Below are positions 25,949 to 33,916 of a DNA stretch of 33,916 nucleotides, in pieces. Below the pieces are notes generated by a model. It made no database searches. It was given only the letters and a program-made list of their open reading frames with translations, and was not told where the DNA came from. Numbering within the stretch: position 1 is the first letter of the stretch; every line of letters starts with the position of its first letter. A program made the position numbers and the translations under genes. Origin of the DNA: an uncultured Eudoraea sp. (GTDB lineage: Bacteria; Bacteroidota; Bacteroidia; Flavobacteriales; Flavobacteriaceae); NCBI RefSeq assembly GCF_947260015.1, contig NZ_CAMYOM010000029.1:1-33916 (forward strand), read 5' to 3'.

Positions 25949-26869
25949 ATGGGTAATTTCCTTCTTATCCCTATTATTGTTATAGGGTTTTTTATTTTTC
26001 TAGCTTCTTTTTTTATTGTCAAACAGCAAACTGCTGTGATTGTTGAGCGGTTTGGAAGGTTTCACAGCATCAGAAATTCAGGATTACAAATGAAAATTCC
26101 GTTGATAGATCGTATCGCGGCTCGCCTTGGCCTTAAAATACAACAATTAGATGTAATTGTTGAAACCAAAACTTTGGACGATGTATTTGTAAAACTGAAA
26201 ATTTCAGTACAATATGTGGTTCTTAAAGAAAAAGTTTATGAGGCGTTCTATAAGTTAGAATATCCTCACGATCAAATTACTTCTTATGTCTTTGATGTGG
26301 TTAGGGCAGAGGTTCCTAAAATGAAATTAGACGATGTCTTTGTAAAGAAAGATGATATTGCTATAGCCGTAAAATTCGAATTACAGGAAGCCATGTTGGA
26401 CTATGGGTATGATATTATAAAAACTCTGGTGACCGATATTGACCCGGATGCCCAGGTTAAAGAGGCTATGAACAGAATTAATGCTTCAGAACGTGAAAAG
26501 ATAGCTGCGCAGTTTGAAGGAGACGCGGCTCGAATCCTGATAGTTGAAAAGGCCAAGGCAGAAGCAGAAAGTAAGCGATTACAGGGCCAGGGGATTGCAG
26601 ATCAAAGACGAGAAATCGCACGAGGATTAGAAGAATCCGTTGAAGTCCTGAATAAAGTGGGCATAAATTCTCAGGAAGCTTCAGCACTAATTGTGGTTAC
26701 TCAACATTATGACACCCTGCAATCCATAGGCGAGGAAACAAATACTAATTTAATCTTACTTCCTAATTCACCTCAAGCCGGAAGTGACATGCTAAATAAT
26801 ATGGTAGCTTCATTTACGGCCAGTAATATGATTGGCGAATCCATGAAAAAGCAAAAACCCAAGGAATAA
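25949..26869 (+). CDS. SPFH/band-7 family membrane protein (slipin/HIR-like)
   Basis: A 306-aa protein with one N-terminal transmembrane helix (about 4-24), then an SPFH/prohibitin domain (about 25-190) starting QQTAVIVERFGRFHSI and including the family blocks QQLDVIVETKTLDDVFVKL and YGYDIIKTLVTDIDPD. An Ala/Glu/Lys-rich coiled coil (about 170-235) follows with EAMNRINASEREKIAA. The sequence is closest in my reading to the stomatin-like/HIR group. Such proteins form ring-like membrane scaffolds, sometimes with membrane proteases; no NfeD-type partner is adjacent. The gap to gltX is 70 nt on the same strand, so a shared transcript is possible. Confidence 0.88.
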   Translation: MGNFLLIPIIVIGFFIFLASFFIVKQQTAVIVERFGRFHSIRNSGLQMKIPLIDRIAARLGLKIQQLDVIVETKTLDDVFVKLKISVQYVVLKEKVYEAFYKLEYPHDQITSYVFDVVRAEVPKMKLDDVFVKKDDIAIAVKFELQEAMLDYGYDIIKTLVTDIDPDAQVKEAMNRINASEREKIAAQFEGDAARILIVEKAKAEAESKRLQGQGIADQRREIARGLEESVEVLNKVGINSQEASALIVVTQHYDTLQSIGEETNTNLILLPNSPQAGSDMLNNMVASFTASNMIGESMKKQKPKE

Positions 26870-26895
26870 CTTAAGGGTGGTTTAACAAGATTCTA

Positions 26896-26931
26896 AAAGT
26901 TCTTGTCAGAGTAACATTTGGCAAGAGCTTT
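26896..26931 (+). terminator. Possible hairpin terminator after the SPFH gene
   Basis: AAAGTTCTTG (26896-26905) can pair with CAAGAGCTTT (26922-26931) with one G-T wobble, across a 16-nt loop. The following T-rich run is short, so the call is weak. Confidence 0.35.
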
Positions 26932-27010
26932 CTGTTTACAACATTCGCAAGGCCATTTTTTCTTTATTTATCCAGCTTTAAGCCTAATCCCTTAATTGGA
27001 ACGCCATAAA

Positions 27011-27112
27011 GGCTTCTATAGAAGCTTCCCATACCAATACCTGCGTAATATGCTTTTCAGCTCTTGAACAAGCGATATATCGCCCTATAATATAAATAAT
27101 ACCAATTGTATT
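27011..27112. repeat. Intergenic palindromes between SPFH and glnS
   Basis: Within the 269-nt gap are perfect palindromes GCTTCTATAGAAGC (27012-27025) and GCGATATATCGC (27072-27083), and an AATAC/GTATT hairpin (27098-27112) near the glnS stop. The gap has no gene I can support; a 34-codon open stretch without a start codon (minus strand) is not convincing. Confidence 0.4.
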
Positions 27113-27138
27113 ATTTTATCAGATAGAAGTTCTCTATT

Positions 27139-28824
27139 CTAGTTTTTCTTCTGAAGTTTTGCCCATGTGTCTCTTAGGGTAACTGTTCTGTTGAAGATCA
27201 TTTTTTCCGGAGTAGAATCCTGGTCTACATTAAAATAGCCCATTCTTTGAAATTGAAAGCGATCATTGATCTTTGCGTTTTTTAAGCTAGGCTCAACATA
27301 GCCGGTAATAACCGTTAAGGAATCCGGGTTTACAAATTCAAGAAAATCCTTATCCTTATGTCCATCCGGCGTTTCATCTGTAAAGAGCCTGTCGTACAAT
27401 CTCACCTCAACCGGTAAAGCATGCTTTATGGATACCCAGTGTAAAGTACCCTTCACCTTCCGCAAACTTTCCTCACTTCCGCTTCCACTTTTACTTTTAG
27501 GGTCATAGGTGCATTGAACTTCAATAATATTCCCCTCGGTATCTTTTGTGCAACTCTCAGCTTTAATAATATAACCGTTCTTTAGTCGTACTTCTCCTCC
27601 AAGTTTTAATCTGAAAAACTTTCTATTTGCTTCTTCCCTGAAATCCTCCTTTTCAATATATAATTCCCTGCTAAATGGAATATCGCGAAACCCTGCTGAT
27701 GCGTCTTCCGGGTTATTTTCAGATCTGAGCCACTCTTCCTGCTCCTCAGGATAATTCGTAATCACCAATTTTAACGGATTAAGTACGCCCATGACCCGAG
27801 GTGCAATTTTATTGAGATGTTCCCGAATATGAAATTCCAGAAGTGATACATCAACCACATTTTCACGTTTGGCAATTCCAATGGTGTCTGCAAAACTGCG
27901 GATAGACTCGGGAGTATACCCTCTTCGCCTCAATCCTGATATGGTAGGCATTCGAGGATCATCCCAACCATTTACTAACCCTTTTTCAACTAATTGCAGC
28001 AACTTGCGTTTACTTACAACGGTATGACTTAAATTTCTGCGGGCAAACTCCCGTTGTTTAGGCCTTACTTTGTCCGGATCTATTATATTATCTAAAAACC
28101 AATCGTACAATTCCCTGTGGGGGGCAAACTCAAGAGTACATAGTGAGTGAGTTATTTGTTCTATATAATCACTCTCCCCATGTGTCCAGTCATACATCGG
28201 GTAAATACACCAATCGGTATTTGTTCTGTGATGTGCCCGCTTTAGAATGCGATACATAATTGGGTCCCGCATCAGCATATTAGACGAAGACATGTCTATT
28301 TTTGCCCTAAGAACGTGGGTTCCTTCGTCAAAAAGACCTTCCTTCATACCCTTAAATAATTCCAGGTTTTCCTCAACAGATCTATTTCTATAAGGGCCGT
28401 TAACGCCAGGTTCCGTAGGTGTTCCTTTTTGTATAGCCATTTCTTCAGAAGACTGGCTATCTACATAGGCCTTGCCTTGTTTTATCAGTTCTACTGCCCA
28501 GTCATATAAAGTCTGAAAATAATCCGAAGCATAACATTCGGTATCCCACTCATAGCCCAACCATTCAACATCCCGCTTGATAGCATCCACAAACTCCTGC
28601 TCCTCCTTTATAGGGTTGGTGTCGTCAAACCTTAGGTTAACAGGTGCATTATACCGAAGGCCAAGGCCAAAATTAAGGCAAATTGAGCTTGCGTGACCAA
28701 TGTGTAAGTAGCCATTTGGTTCTGGCGGAAACCGAAATCTTAATGCATTAGGAGGAAACCCATTAGCAAGATCCTCTTCAATAATGTGTTCTATAAAATT
28801 AAGTGATTTAGGAGATTCACTCAT
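27139..28824 (-). CDS. glnS: Glutamine-tRNA ligase
   Basis: A class I synthetase charging tRNA-Gln. The HIGH motif is in PPEPNGYLHIGHASSICLNF (HIGH at about 41-44), with NLRFDDTNP following, and the KMSKS-type loop is HTVVSKRKLLQLV at about 265-277. The C-terminal beta-barrel anticodon domain with VEVRLYDRLFTDE is present. I take the start as ATG 28824 (MSESPKSLNFIEHI), giving 561 aa, the usual length; an in-frame codon at 28896 would add 24 hydrophobic residues that are unlike the family and lie upstream of the promoter. A full promoter is seen 18 nt before this ATG. Presence of GlnRS implies direct Gln-tRNA charging. Confidence 0.95.
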   Translation of the reverse strand: MSESPKSLNFIEHIIEEDLANGFPPNALRFRFPPEPNGYLHIGHASSICLNFGLGLRYNAPVNLRFDDTNPIKEEQEFVDAIKRDVEWLGYEWDTECYASDYFQTLYDWAVELIKQGKAYVDSQSSEEMAIQKGTPTEPGVNGPYRNRSVEENLELFKGMKEGLFDEGTHVLRAKIDMSSSNMLMRDPIMYRILKRAHHRTNTDWCIYPMYDWTHGESDYIEQITHSLCTLEFAPHRELYDWFLDNIIDPDKVRPKQREFARRNLSHTVVSKRKLLQLVEKGLVNGWDDPRMPTISGLRRRGYTPESIRSFADTIGIAKRENVVDVSLLEFHIREHLNKIAPRVMGVLNPLKLVITNYPEEQEEWLRSENNPEDASAGFRDIPFSRELYIEKEDFREEANRKFFRLKLGGEVRLKNGYIIKAESCTKDTEGNIIEVQCTYDPKSKSGSGSEESLRKVKGTLHWVSIKHALPVEVRLYDRLFTDETPDGHKDKDFLEFVNPDSLTVITGYVEPSLKNAKINDRFQFQRMGYFNVDQDSTPEKMIFNRTVTLRDTWAKLQKKN

Positions 28825-28842
28825 GGATTTGATTTTGAAGCA

Positions 28843-28871
28843 CAAATGTAGGAAAAATGAGGGTATGACAA
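28843..28871 (-). promoter_or_regulatory. Promoter of glnS: TTG-N18-TACATTTG
   Basis: On the minus strand TTG (28871-28869), an 18-nt spacer and TACATTTG (28850-28843) match both Bacteroidota promoter elements. The box is 18 nt before ATG 28824, which fixes the shorter glnS reading. Confidence 0.65.
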
Positions 28872-29110
28872 TTAATAAAAGATGCTCACCATGCAATAAC
28901 CCGATTTCACAACATATTTAATTGGTGCTACAACATTAAATTTCCAGCCAGGTAATTAAAAGACATATTTGTTGTTAAATACACTGGTAAATTGAAGTAA
29001 AACTTTAACAACGCATGTAAAACGAAAAAAACAACGAACACCCATACGGTTTGCCAAAACCCAAATCCAGTAAAAGGTAAAACTGTAGTTCCCCCAAAAC
29101 TACACTACTT

Positions 29111-29232
29111 ATGAGAGCAAAACTATCCTTTAAAATCAAGTATTTCTTTTTGACCATACTGCTGTTAGGATGCATGCAAGTGCCTCCGGTTCTTTTAATG
29201 ATTACTGGGTTAATTTCACATGGAGTCCTCCC
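29111..29232 (+). pseudogene. Out-of-frame signal-peptide segment of the Ig-like T9SS gene
   Basis: ATG 29111 opens MRAKLSFKIKYFFLTILLLG followed by Cys-Met-Gln, a textbook export signal: basic start, hydrophobic core, small residue. This frame ends at TAG 29230-29232, but the downstream Ig-like protein continues in another frame from about 29170. Adding one base near TGCATGC (29171-29177) would join the signal to HASASGSFNDYW. The expected longer mature N-terminus (family members have an additional stretch before ASASFNDYW, as I recall) is also missing, so a small deletion is a second explanation. Confidence 0.6.
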
Positions 29233-31284
29233 TTAGTTAACGGCGATAATGAATTTATTCTTGAACTATCAGATGCGAGTGGCAGTTTTGCAAGTCCGGT
29301 AGAACTTGCCCGAGATGCCACAAAAAATACAAATTTTGACTTCTACATTCCATTTTCAATCCCTACTGATACCAGGGGTGAAGGCTATAGAATGCGTGTT
29401 AGAAGCACTAGTCCGGCCGTTATTGGAGCGGCATCTGTCGCATATCCAATGTATTATATAGATGTAAATTCCGGTCTTACAATCAGACAGCAAGGCAATG
29501 CCGACTTTGGAGACGGTACCGCTGAAGTCTGCAACGGGAATTCAATTACCCTGGAGGTTTATAATCTTCCTAATGCAAATACCTATCAGTATAACTGGTA
29601 CAGAAGCGGATCGCCTTTAGCCGAAAAAAGTGAATCCATTACGGTTTCACAGGCAGGAATGTATAATGTAGAAATTGATTATGGTGCATGCTCCGGATCC
29701 GGTAATACCCTTTCAAACATTATTGATGTAACAACAGGGGCCAGCTTAGGAATAGCTATTAACACACCAACTAAAACTGATTTGTGCGCTGGTGAAACTG
29801 AAAATCTTGAAGCAAACATAAATAATCCCGGTTTAACATATACCTGGTATAAAGATAGCACAGCCATCCCTTCATCTAATAATTATATTTATACTGTAGA
29901 TGCCTCTGTGCCAGGGTTTGAAGGAGATTATCAGGTCGAAATTTTCGGGCCCGGGGCTTGTGTGGAAAGATCTTCAGCCTTGACTATCACTAATGCAGGG
30001 AATTTTACGGTAACCAGAAATAATCCTGCCAACGTAGTAGTTCTACCAGGACAAAACGAAACATTAAGCGTTACAACTAACGCTTCTTCTCCCGCTTATC
30101 AATGGTATAGAGATGGTAGCCTTATATCTGGGGCTACAAGCAACAGTTTGTCAGTAAATGAAACAGAAACCGGGACATATTTTGTCCGTGTTTCCTTAAG
30201 CGGAGGACCTTGTTCTTCAACCTCTATAGATTCCGAAACGACTACGGTAGTTACTCCGGCGTCTTTTGAGATAGTAGTTGATTATGCGACTGCTTATACC
30301 GCATGTGCGAATAACAGTATTGTCCTTGATGTTACTACCATTAATGCTATAGACTCAGGTGGAGGGGTGACTGATGTAACCGCTTCTCTAATCTCTTCAT
30401 TTACATACCAATGGAAAAAAGACGGCAGCCCTGTAGGTGGAGAAACTTCAGCAAGCTTAAGTTTAACGGATATTACTGAAAACGGTAATTATGAAGTAGA
30501 CGGCAATATTACTACTTATAATGCAACATCAAATTCACTGGCTGTTCAACTTTTAGTAAATGAGACTTTAACCATTAACAGTACCGGTCTTATTAGTTGC
30601 GGTCCTGCTGAGCCAATTACAATAAACACCACCACGAATTTGTCTGGTGAATCTTTTGATTGGTTCAAAGATGGTGTAAATCTAAATACAACCGATATAG
30701 CTCTGACGGTTACAGAGCCAGGAACGTACCAATTACAATTAGACAGAAACGGGTGTCCGCTTCCATCAAATGAAATAGTTATATCTGGTCTTGATCCTGA
30801 ATTGATAACTCTTGACCCTTCCGGTACAATTGTATTTCCAGAAGGTGGCTCAAGAACAGTTACCGCAAGTGGTGGTGACTCATACAGGTGGTATGATTCT
30901 AGTAATACTGAAATGAGTAATTCCTCTTCCGTAACCTATACAGAGGAAGGCTCTTATATTCTTATAGCAACTATAGGAAATTGTGAAGTAAGCAGAAATG
31001 TAACTGTAGAATATCTTGACAACTTTAAAATACCGAATGTTATAACTGTCAATGGTGACGGAATAAATGATCAATGGATTATTCCTAATTCCTACTCCAA
31101 TAAGGCTGAAGTGAATGTGACCATTTTCAACAGCGCAGGACAGGAAGTACTAAATGAATTTAATTATCAAAATAACTGGCCTGAAACATCAATGACTTTT
31201 GCCAAGCAAAACATGGTCTTTTTCTATAAGATTAAAGACGCTAATGAAGTTTTAAAACAAGGCACCATAACCATTATTCGTTAA
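29170..31284 (+). CDS. Ig-like surface protein with gliding-motility-associated (type B) T9SS C-terminal domain
   Basis: A 704-aa open frame, here without its own signal peptide because the signal at 29111 is out of frame. It begins ASASGSFNDYWVNFTWSPP and carries several Ig/PKD-like units with the repeated pattern Y-x-W-[YK]-[KR]-[DS]-G (YNWYRSG, YTWYKDS, YQWYRDG, YQWKKDG, DWFKDG), each with paired cysteines. The C-terminal end has NVITVNGDGINDQWIIP and FYKIKD, the gliding-motility-associated C-terminal (CHU_C, type B sorting) domain. Such proteins are secreted by T9SS and bound at the cell surface or released. The PorP/SprF gene follows after 8 nt, in the usual pairing of type B cargo with a PorP/SprF partner. 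Confidence 0.82.
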   Translation: MHASASGSFNDYWVNFTWSPPLVNGDNEFILELSDASGSFASPVELARDATKNTNFDFYIPFSIPTDTRGEGYRMRVRSTSPAVIGAASVAYPMYYIDVNSGLTIRQQGNADFGDGTAEVCNGNSITLEVYNLPNANTYQYNWYRSGSPLAEKSESITVSQAGMYNVEIDYGACSGSGNTLSNIIDVTTGASLGIAINTPTKTDLCAGETENLEANINNPGLTYTWYKDSTAIPSSNNYIYTVDASVPGFEGDYQVEIFGPGACVERSSALTITNAGNFTVTRNNPANVVVLPGQNETLSVTTNASSPAYQWYRDGSLISGATSNSLSVNETETGTYFVRVSLSGGPCSSTSIDSETTTVVTPASFEIVVDYATAYTACANNSIVLDVTTINAIDSGGGVTDVTASLISSFTYQWKKDGSPVGGETSASLSLTDITENGNYEVDGNITTYNATSNSLAVQLLVNETLTINSTGLISCGPAEPITINTTTNLSGESFDWFKDGVNLNTTDIALTVTEPGTYQLQLDRNGCPLPSNEIVISGLDPELITLDPSGTIVFPEGGSRTVTASGGDSYRWYDSSNTEMSNSSSVTYTEEGSYILIATIGNCEVSRNVTVEYLDNFKIPNVITVNGDGINDQWIIPNSYSNKAEVNVTIFNSAGQEVLNEFNYQNNWPETSMTFAKQNMVFFYKIKDANEVLKQGTITIIR

Positions 31285-31292
31285 CCAGAAAA

Positions 31293-33916
31293 ATGAAATT
31301 AAAACTCGCATACCTGTTGTTGTTCATCATGGCGCTTACCAAAGTAAGTGCCCAGGAAGATAATCCTTTTATCTCTTATGATGTGCCTTCACAGAACCTG
31401 TTAAAGTTTAACAGATTTCTTATAAATCCGACCTTCTCAACAGTTCGTGAAGACTTGTCATATATTAATCTTTTACATAGAAACCAATCGGTATCTTTTG
31501 ACGATAATAACCAATTATATTTCCTTAGTTACAGTGGTAGGATTGATGATAGATCAGGGCTGGGATTAAGTCTATATACACAGAGGGAGGGAGTTGTTAG
31601 TAATTACGGAGTGTTAGCCAATTATGCTTATGGTGTAAAATTAAGCGATAAAAGTAATTTCACCTTTGGAGCCAATCTATCCTATTACAGTAGCGGTTTG
31701 GATCAAAACAGAGCTAACCCTATTGAAATAGATCCACTGCTGAGTGGTTTTCAGGATAGTTCTCTGCTCTCCTTTCAACCAGGATTTAACTTTTCATATG
31801 ACCAGTTTGATTTCGGTGTTTTTGCGGAAAACTTATTTGATTATAACCTGAAAACAAATGAATCTGTTACGGACTTTAAGGACAAAACTTTCTCAGCTCA
31901 TTTACAATATACTTATAAGTTGGAAAATAACTCCGGAGTATTTGAAAACTCACGTTTGATGCCATTGGCCCGGGTAAGACAAGTTGGACAGGAAGATATC
32001 GTTTTAGGCGGTAATATAATTTTTGACTTACCCAGACTAGGTTGGATACAGGCCGGATATGATAGTTTTTATGGGGCTTCAGCCGGAATTGGTTTTAACC
32101 TTGGAAAAAGACTCTCTCTTGGATATACGATGGAGAAAGGCCTGTCGAATAGTTTTGACAACTTTGGTACTACCCATGAAATTTCTTTTGCTTACTCTTT
32201 CACACCTAACCTTACTGAAGACAGGGTAATGTTAGAAGAAAGCGAAGAAGCAATCGCAAATATTGAAGAAGAACAAGAAGCTATAGAAGAATCTCTCGCT
32301 TCTGATGATGAGGAGATTACAGAACTCAAGCGCCGTCTGGCAGAAAATGATGCAATCCTTGCTGAGCTCATGTTCAGGCAGGACTCCATGGAGACAAATC
32401 GCGAAAAAGATCTTGAAAGAAGATTTGAGATGGTTATGCGTATGGTGCGTAATGAAACTAATGGAGAGCGACCTGATCTTGAAGAAAAAGCCAGGGAGAT
32501 GTACCTCATTAATAATGACAAAACCGCGTTGGTTGAAAATGTTGAGAAGCCAAGACCTACTGAATACAAGCCCATAGTCAGGAAAAAAACGCAGGCTGAT
32601 GTATTTATTAGGGAGGCAAAACTTAACAATGTTAAAAGCCAAAAATTCCGAGACCTGAAGGGTGTGGAAAATGGGTACTATGTAGTTGCCAATGTTTACA
32701 AAGGCGAACACTACATGAATAAATTCATGGACAATCTATATAGTCAGGGCTTAAACCCGGATTATATTGACAATCCCAAAAACGGAATGAAGTACGTATA
32801 TCTAAAAAGATACGACACCTGGAAGGAGGCTCTGGCCGCGCACAAATCAGGATTAAATGGAACCTATAACGACGAATTATGGGTTATGAATGTTGATAAC
32901 CGCTATACCAACGAGGCCTACGCTGAAAATGCAAATAAAGTTCGTGAAAAATCGTCCGAATATGATACAGCTGTACTACAAAAGAATGTTGTTGTCAGGG
33001 ATAATGTAACAGACAGTGAACCAAAAACGAAAAGTCAATTTATTAATAGTGTTGGCTCCGCTTATTATATTATAGCTAATGTCTTTGCAAACCCTAAAAA
33101 TGCCAATCGATTTGTAAAATTATTAAACTCCCAGGGGCTAAGTGCCAGTTACTTTATAAATCCCGAAAATAACTATCGGTATGTTTATTTAAAGCGACAC
33201 GAATCCTGGAACAATGCTCTCATATCTTACTACTCTAAACTAAATGACGCATATGACGACAAAATGTGGATCATGCGCGTCACACCAAACTTAATAGTAG
33301 GTATATCACAAGAATTCAACAATTTTGAAGTTAGGTACCAAAATAACCTTAAGGGTGACCTGACTTTCATAGCCAACAATATTGTTAACAGAGACGGAGG
33401 CACCGGAAGTACCCAACCGGAAGACCCTTATAATTCCACCGGTAACTCCTCTACTTACAATGACTGGCTTAATATGCAGTACATTGATGTGGATGGTGAC
33501 CCTACCACCTTTAGCTCAAGCACGGCTACATTTACCTATCCACAGGCAAGTTGTAATCTTGTCCGATATGCCGGATTATATTGGTCTGCAACCTATCCAA
33601 GTGCTCAGGCCGGACAGCCTTTAGGTACAGGTAGGCAAAACGATTTTAACCAGGTAAAACTAATGGTTCCTGGTGGGGCTTATGTAGATGTTGTTGCAGA
33701 TGAAATCTTATTCGACGGATTCACTAGTGGTGATCCTTCTGTGACACAAAATAGCCCTTATGCCTGTTATGCAGATATAACAGCGCTTATAACCCCTTTG
33801 GCAGATCCATCAGGGGATTATACCGTTGCAAACATACGATCTGTTGTTGGATCACTTTCTCCCGGAGGCGGTGCAGCTGGCGGATGGACACTTGTTGTCG
33901 TCTATGAAAATCCGAC
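31293..33916 (+). CDS. PorP/SprF protein with two SPOR-like modules, fused in frame to a T9SS surface-protein N-terminal region (cut by window edge)
   Basis: From ATG 31293 the frame is open to the window end (874 codons). Signal peptide 1-20 (MALTKVSAQ); PorP/SprF beta-barrel about 21-307, ending near HEISFAYSFTPNL; a Glu-rich coiled coil about 310-420 with KRRLAENDAILAELMFRQDS; SPOR-like modules at 460-534 and 589-663; then a nine-residue joint TPNLIVGIS; then from residue 673 QEFNNFEVRYQNNLKGDLTF. The rest resembles the N-terminal region of giant type B surface proteins, with YIDVDGDPTTFSS, YAGLYWSATYP and GGWTLVVVYENP. PorP/SprF proteins are outer-membrane barrels that dock T9SS cargo. 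Normally cargo is a separate gene with its own signal peptide, so the joint at about 33282-33311 is unusual: real fusion, deletion or assembly error. Domain calls are firm; the single-protein status is uncertain. Confidence 0.78.
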   Translation, partial: MKLKLAYLLLFIMALTKVSAQEDNPFISYDVPSQNLLKFNRFLINPTFSTVREDLSYINLLHRNQSVSFDDNNQLYFLSYSGRIDDRSGLGLSLYTQREGVVSNYGVLANYAYGVKLSDKSNFTFGANLSYYSSGLDQNRANPIEIDPLLSGFQDSSLLSFQPGFNFSYDQFDFGVFAENLFDYNLKTNESVTDFKDKTFSAHLQYTYKLENNSGVFENSRLMPLARVRQVGQEDIVLGGNIIFDLPRLGWIQAGYDSFYGASAGIGFNLGKRLSLGYTMEKGLSNSFDNFGTTHEISFAYSFTPNLTEDRVMLEESEEAIANIEEEQEAIEESLASDDEEITELKRRLAENDAILAELMFRQDSMETNREKDLERRFEMVMRMVRNETNGERPDLEEKAREMYLINNDKTALVENVEKPRPTEYKPIVRKKTQADVFIREAKLNNVKSQKFRDLKGVENGYYVVANVYKGEHYMNKFMDNLYSQGLNPDYIDNPKNGMKYVYLKRYDTWKEALAAHKSGLNGTYNDELWVMNVDNRYTNEAYAENANKVREKSSEYDTAVLQKNVVVRDNVTDSEPKTKSQFINSVGSAYYIIANVFANPKNANRFVKLLNSQGLSASYFINPENNYRYVYLKRHESWNNALISYYSKLNDAYDDKMWIMRVTPNLIVGISQEFNNFEVRYQNNLKGDLTFIANNIVNRDGGTGSTQPEDPYNSTGNSSTYNDWLNMQYIDVDGDPTTFSSSTATFTYPQASCNLVRYAGLYWSATYPSAQAGQPLGTGRQNDFNQVKLMVPGGAYVDVVADEILFDGFTSGDPSVTQNSPYACYADITALITPLADPSGDYTVANIRSVVGSLSPGGGAAGGWTLVVVYENP

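Noticed and set aside
26990-27100. 34-codon minus-strand stretch with CSRAEKHITQVL, considered as the relic of a helicase or transposase
   Set aside because: No start codon, a stop just upstream, and resemblance to any family too weak to name.
32192-32711. Two overlapping minus-strand frames (145 and 159 codons) under the PorP/SprF gene
   Set aside because: Antisense shadows of the coiled-coil and linker codons; the plus strand encodes recognisable PorP/SprF and SPOR-like sequence across the same DNA.

Overview
The window looks like a chromosomal segment of a marine member of the Flavobacteriaceae (phylum Bacteroidota). Evidence: low GC; Bacteroidota-type promoter elements (TAnnTTTG, twice with TTG 18 nt upstream); type IX secretion (T9SS) and gliding proteins (PorP/SprF, a PorE-like OmpA protein, a CHU_C-type sorting domain); and phylum-restricted families (DUF4837, DUF4175, probable DUF6909 and DUF6747). 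Genus cannot be fixed from sequence alone.

Layout. 1-2839 (minus): 5' part of rmlB, a Wzz-like chain-length protein and a frame-disrupted nucleoside-phosphorylase-like gene, suggesting surface polysaccharide synthesis. 2940-5311 (minus): GH3-family acyl-adenylating enzyme and a membrane-anchored M23 peptidase. 5512-5747 (plus): tatA and its terminator. 6087-8993 (plus): large PorE-like protein with two SPOR-like modules, TPR, PD40, regulatory domain and OmpA. 9201-9783 (plus): two tandem 56-aa membrane proteins. 9859-13795 (minus): DUF4837 lipoprotein, MltD-like lytic transglycosylase and pgk. 13903-15507 (plus): holB and a DoxX-like protein. 15595-23178 (minus): OmpH-like lipoprotein, methyltransferase, mnmG, ybeY and DUF4175. 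23252-26869 (plus): AlkB-type monooxygenase, gltX and an SPFH protein. 27139-28824 (minus): glnS. 29111-33916 (plus): T9SS surface cluster with an Ig-like type-B sorted protein, then PorP/SprF with two SPOR-like modules that runs in frame into the N-terminal part of a giant surface protein.

Most notable points. (1) PorP/SprF and the surface protein form one open frame, with no stop and no separate signal peptide. (2) The same SPOR-like module occurs twice in that protein and twice in the PorE-like protein 22 kb away, suggesting the two work in one envelope complex. (3) Two parS-type ParB sites flank mnmG, one forming the last codons of ybeY, which suggests an origin-proximal location. (4) Three genes (about 1450, 29170 and 33290) carry deletion- or frameshift-like scars that need read-level checking. 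(5) Several -7 boxes lie 3-5 nt from start codons, implying leaderless mRNAs. No rRNA, tRNA, CRISPR array, insertion sequence or prophage was seen.
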